DNA from: Candidatus Nanosynbacter sp. HMT-352
GTDB taxonomy: Bacteria > Patescibacteriota > Saccharimonadia > Saccharimonadales > Saccharimonadaceae
Assembly: GCF_022819385.1 (NCBI RefSeq)
Contig: NZ_CP089290.1
Location: 496,001-560,000 of the forward strand
Length of the DNA stretch: 64,000 nt
Reading direction: 5' to 3'
Positions 62,422-64,000 of this stretch are shown in pieces (position 1 is the first letter of the stretch; each line of letters opens with the position of its first letter). The position numbers and the translations under genes were made by a program. A model generated the notes under the pieces. That model had not been told where the DNA came from. It saw only the letters and a program-made list of their open reading frames with translations, and made no database searches.

Positions 62422-62487
62422 ATTAGATATTTAGCCATCCAAACGGGTGGTTTTTTCGTATGTTAATCCTTAGATAGCTAATTACAT

Positions 62488-62517
62488 TTGACATAATACC
62501 CCCAGGGGGTATATGAT
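62488..62517 (+). promoter_or_regulatory. CsoR/RcnR-type operator within a leaderless promoter
   Basis: TTGACA (62488-62493), 18-bp spacer, TATGAT (62512-62517), 6 nt to ATG. The palindrome ATACCCCCAGGGGGTAT (62496-62512) fills the spacer; G/C tracts flanked by AT are the operator type of CsoR/RcnR repressors, so the downstream regulator is probably autoregulated. Confidence 0.85.
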
Positions 62518-62523
62518 TATTTT

Positions 62524-62811
62524 ATGAATACAGCAGACATCAAACTGCGAGCCCTGCATCGCACAAAGATTATATTAGGACAAATGCGCGGACTCGAGAA
62601 ACAAATCACCGACGACGCTTATTGTATGGACGTTTTGACCCAAAGTCTAGCAATACAAAAGTCATTAGCGTCGCTTAATAAACTTATTCTGGAGCGACAT
62701 CTCCGCACACACATTGCCGATAAGATGGCGTCCGGTGACAAAGCTCAACAAAGTAAAGCGATAGAAGAATTACTCAATCTATATGAATTAAATAATATAA
62801 GGACAAAATAA
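62524..62811 (+). CDS. CsoR/RcnR-family metal-responsive repressor
   Basis: A 95-aa all-helical repressor. RGLEKQITDDAYCMDVLTQS carries the conserved Cys at the start of helix 2, and LERHLRTHI supplies the paired positions as His and His rather than His and Cys as in copper CsoR. A Cys-His-His set is closer to the nickel/cobalt sensor RcnR than to CsoR. The ligand metal is inferred only. It is leaderless and its stop overlaps the next ATG. Confidence 0.88.
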   Translation: MNTADIKLRALHRTKIILGQMRGLEKQITDDAYCMDVLTQSLAIQKSLASLNKLILERHLRTHIADKMASGDKAQQSKAIEELLNLYELNNIRTK

Positions 62812-63287
62812 TGAATCACGAATCTCCTAATCATTGCAATACAAAAAATTCAATCAAACGTATGGCGCTAGCGGCAAGTTTACACTGTCTGGCGGGGTGT
62901 ATGATTGGTGAGATGGTTGGCGTTACCATCGGCACACACGCTGGATTTGCACCACATACCACGGTTATTTTAGCGTCAGTCTTAGCTTTCATCTCCGGCT
63001 ACACCGCATCAATCATACCGTTAGTACGCGCCAAATTATCGCTCATAAAATCCTTAAAGTTAGTTTTCGCCGCTGATACACTATCCATACTGTCAATGAC
63101 TATCGTAGACAACATAATCATGCTGATTATTCCGGGCGCCATGGATAAGAACTTAACTCATCCGATTTATTGGGTTAGCCGGCTAATTTGTATGTTCGCC
63201 GCGTTTGCCGTATCATATCCCGTCAATCTATATTTGTTACGCCGAGGCAAAGGTCACGCATTGACTCATCATTATCATCACATGTAA
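62811..63287 (+). CDS. DUF4396-like membrane protein, putative metal-linked
   Basis: A 158-aa membrane protein resembling DUF4396 family members: LAASLHCLAGCMIGEMVGVTIG, FAADTLSILSMTIVDN and LLRRGKGHALTHHYHHM. Four to five hydrophobic helices are visible, and histidines at both ends with HCLAGC could bind metal. Its start overlaps the repressor stop (TAATG), so it is the likely target of the repressor and may move or sense a metal ion. Confidence 0.8.
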   Translation: MNHESPNHCNTKNSIKRMALAASLHCLAGCMIGEMVGVTIGTHAGFAPHTTVILASVLAFISGYTASIIPLVRAKLSLIKSLKLVFAADTLSILSMTIVDNIIMLIIPGAMDKNLTHPIYWVSRLICMFAAFAVSYPVNLYLLRRGKGHALTHHYHHM

Positions 63288-63332
63288 TTTATTTGTTTTG
63301 ATTTTCCCTGTTATCTCGCTTATACTTAAATC

Positions 63333-64000
63333 ATGAAAACTTGGCAAGATGTCGCCTCTCTTTATCAAATTTATCCGCGCAGTTTTCTAGATACGAATGG
63401 CGATGGAATTGGCGATTTGAATGGCATTACCGAGAAGCTGGATTATTTATCATGGCTGGGCGTCGATTCGATTTGGATTTCCCCGTTCTTTGTATCGCCG
63501 CTGACCGACTTTGGCTATGATATCGCAAATTATCGAGCAATTGATCCTACTTTTGGTCAAATGGAAGACTTCCAAGCGCTACTTAAAAAAGCTCACGATC
63601 TCGACATTAAAGTTATGATCGACCTCGTTCCCTGCCACACTTCAGACCAACATCCGTGGTTTCAAGAATCCAGATCTTCGCGTGATAACCCCAAGCGTGA
63701 TTACTATGTTTGGCGTGATGGAAAAAATAATAGCGAGACTAACAATTGGCGAAGTCTATCTGGCGGCAGTTCGTGGGAATTTGACGAGCACACTGGACAA
63801 TTTTACCTGCATTCGTTCTTGAAAACACAGCCAGATCTGAATTGGGACAATCCTGAAGTGCGTGCTGAAATGAAAAACATAGTGCGATTTTGGTTTGATA
63901 TGGGCATCGACGGAATGCGCGTCGATGCAATTTGGGGAATTTCCAAAGACCCTGACTTTAAAGACGATTCTCCAAATCCTGATTTTTATGGCAATCCAAA
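63333..64000 (+). CDS. GH13 alpha-glucosidase, partial
   Basis: The first ~223 residues of a GH13 enzyme run off the window. IYPRSFLDTNGDGIGDLNGI, the VMIDLVPCHTSDQHPWF region I and GIDGMRVDAIW, with the nucleophile Asp, match the oligo-1,6-glucosidase/alpha-glucosidase group. It would release glucose from short alpha-glucans or disaccharides. A TTGATT-N17-TATACT promoter (63298-63326) lies 6 nt before the ATG, so it is leaderless. It may act with the branching enzyme in storage or scavenged glucan use. Confidence 0.9.
   Translation, partial: MKTWQDVASLYQIYPRSFLDTNGDGIGDLNGITEKLDYLSWLGVDSIWISPFFVSPLTDFGYDIANYRAIDPTFGQMEDFQALLKKAHDLDIKVMIDLVPCHTSDQHPWFQESRSSRDNPKRDYYVWRDGKNNSETNNWRSLSGGSSWEFDEHTGQFYLHSFLKTQPDLNWDNPEVRAEMKNIVRFWFDMGIDGMRVDAIWGISKDPDFKDDSPNPDFYGNP

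Overview
The window looks like a chromosomal segment of a Candidatus Saccharibacteria (TM7, Patescibacteria/CPR) genome. This rests on moderate GC with AT-rich promoters, a standard genetic code (TGA ends genes such as the one at 23459-24850), a very compact layout, a split S10/spc ribosomal cluster, homolactic fermentation (L-lactate dehydrogenase) and many unassigned small membrane proteins. The assignment is inferred from gene content, not from a phylogeny.

Layout. 1-2710: an unrecognised partial gene with an HxxEH motif, a HAM1-like NTP pyrophosphatase and two Nudix hydrolases. 2712-6655: an AT-rich island between two 69-bp direct repeats of the rpsH 3' end and its terminator. It holds a SMUG2-like uracil-DNA glycosylase, an alpha/beta hydrolase, two gene scraps and an ABC-F ATPase broken by one extra base in an A8 tract. 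6635-13450: a leftward cluster rplC-D-W-B, rpsS, rplV, rpsC, rplP, rpmC, rpsQ, rplN-X-E, rpsN-H, ending at S8. 13466-19067: two unknown genes, rpsJ, ldh, tuf, tgt. 19084-25323: unknown 565-aa protein, branching enzyme, a small membrane protein, a ThrE-like exporter, an HD protein. 25387-31542: fusA, a membrane-anchored S1C protease, yajQ, rpsG, rpsL. 31834-40482: a MazG-like protein, an unknown membrane protein, rpoC and rpoB. 40596-48942: tmk, HIT, dcd, folA, thyA, clpP, tig, hisS (with a putative His leader-peptide attenuator), a pentapeptide-like protein and a SpoU methyltransferase. 48993-54167: an accessory zone with a large inverted repeat around an FAD oxidoreductase, two tRNA-Leu genes, a duplicated tRNA-Val and a second HAM1-like operon. 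54265-59398: typA, two paralogous membrane proteins, rarA, a slipin. 59454-62421: tRNA-Gly(CCC), tRNA-Phe, tRNA-Gly(GCC) and a large serine recombinase whose 3' end runs antisense into the last tRNA, then a structured RNA and two small genes. 62488-64000: a CsoR/RcnR-type repressor with its operator, a DUF4396 protein and the start of a GH13 glucosidase.

Cross-cutting themes. (1) Many genes have a sigma70-type -10 box only 6-8 nt before the start codon and no Shine-Dalgarno, implying leaderless mRNAs; this corrects several start sites. (2) Five accessory transcription units share one distinctive promoter (TTGACT...AGTGTGGTATAA), two of them with the same ~190-nt structured 5' leader but unrelated proteins. 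(3) RNA polymerase beta' lacks the cysteines of both classical zinc sites. (4) Nucleotide housekeeping is dense: two HAM1-like enzymes, two Nudix, MazG-like, HIT, dcd, tmk, thyA, folA.
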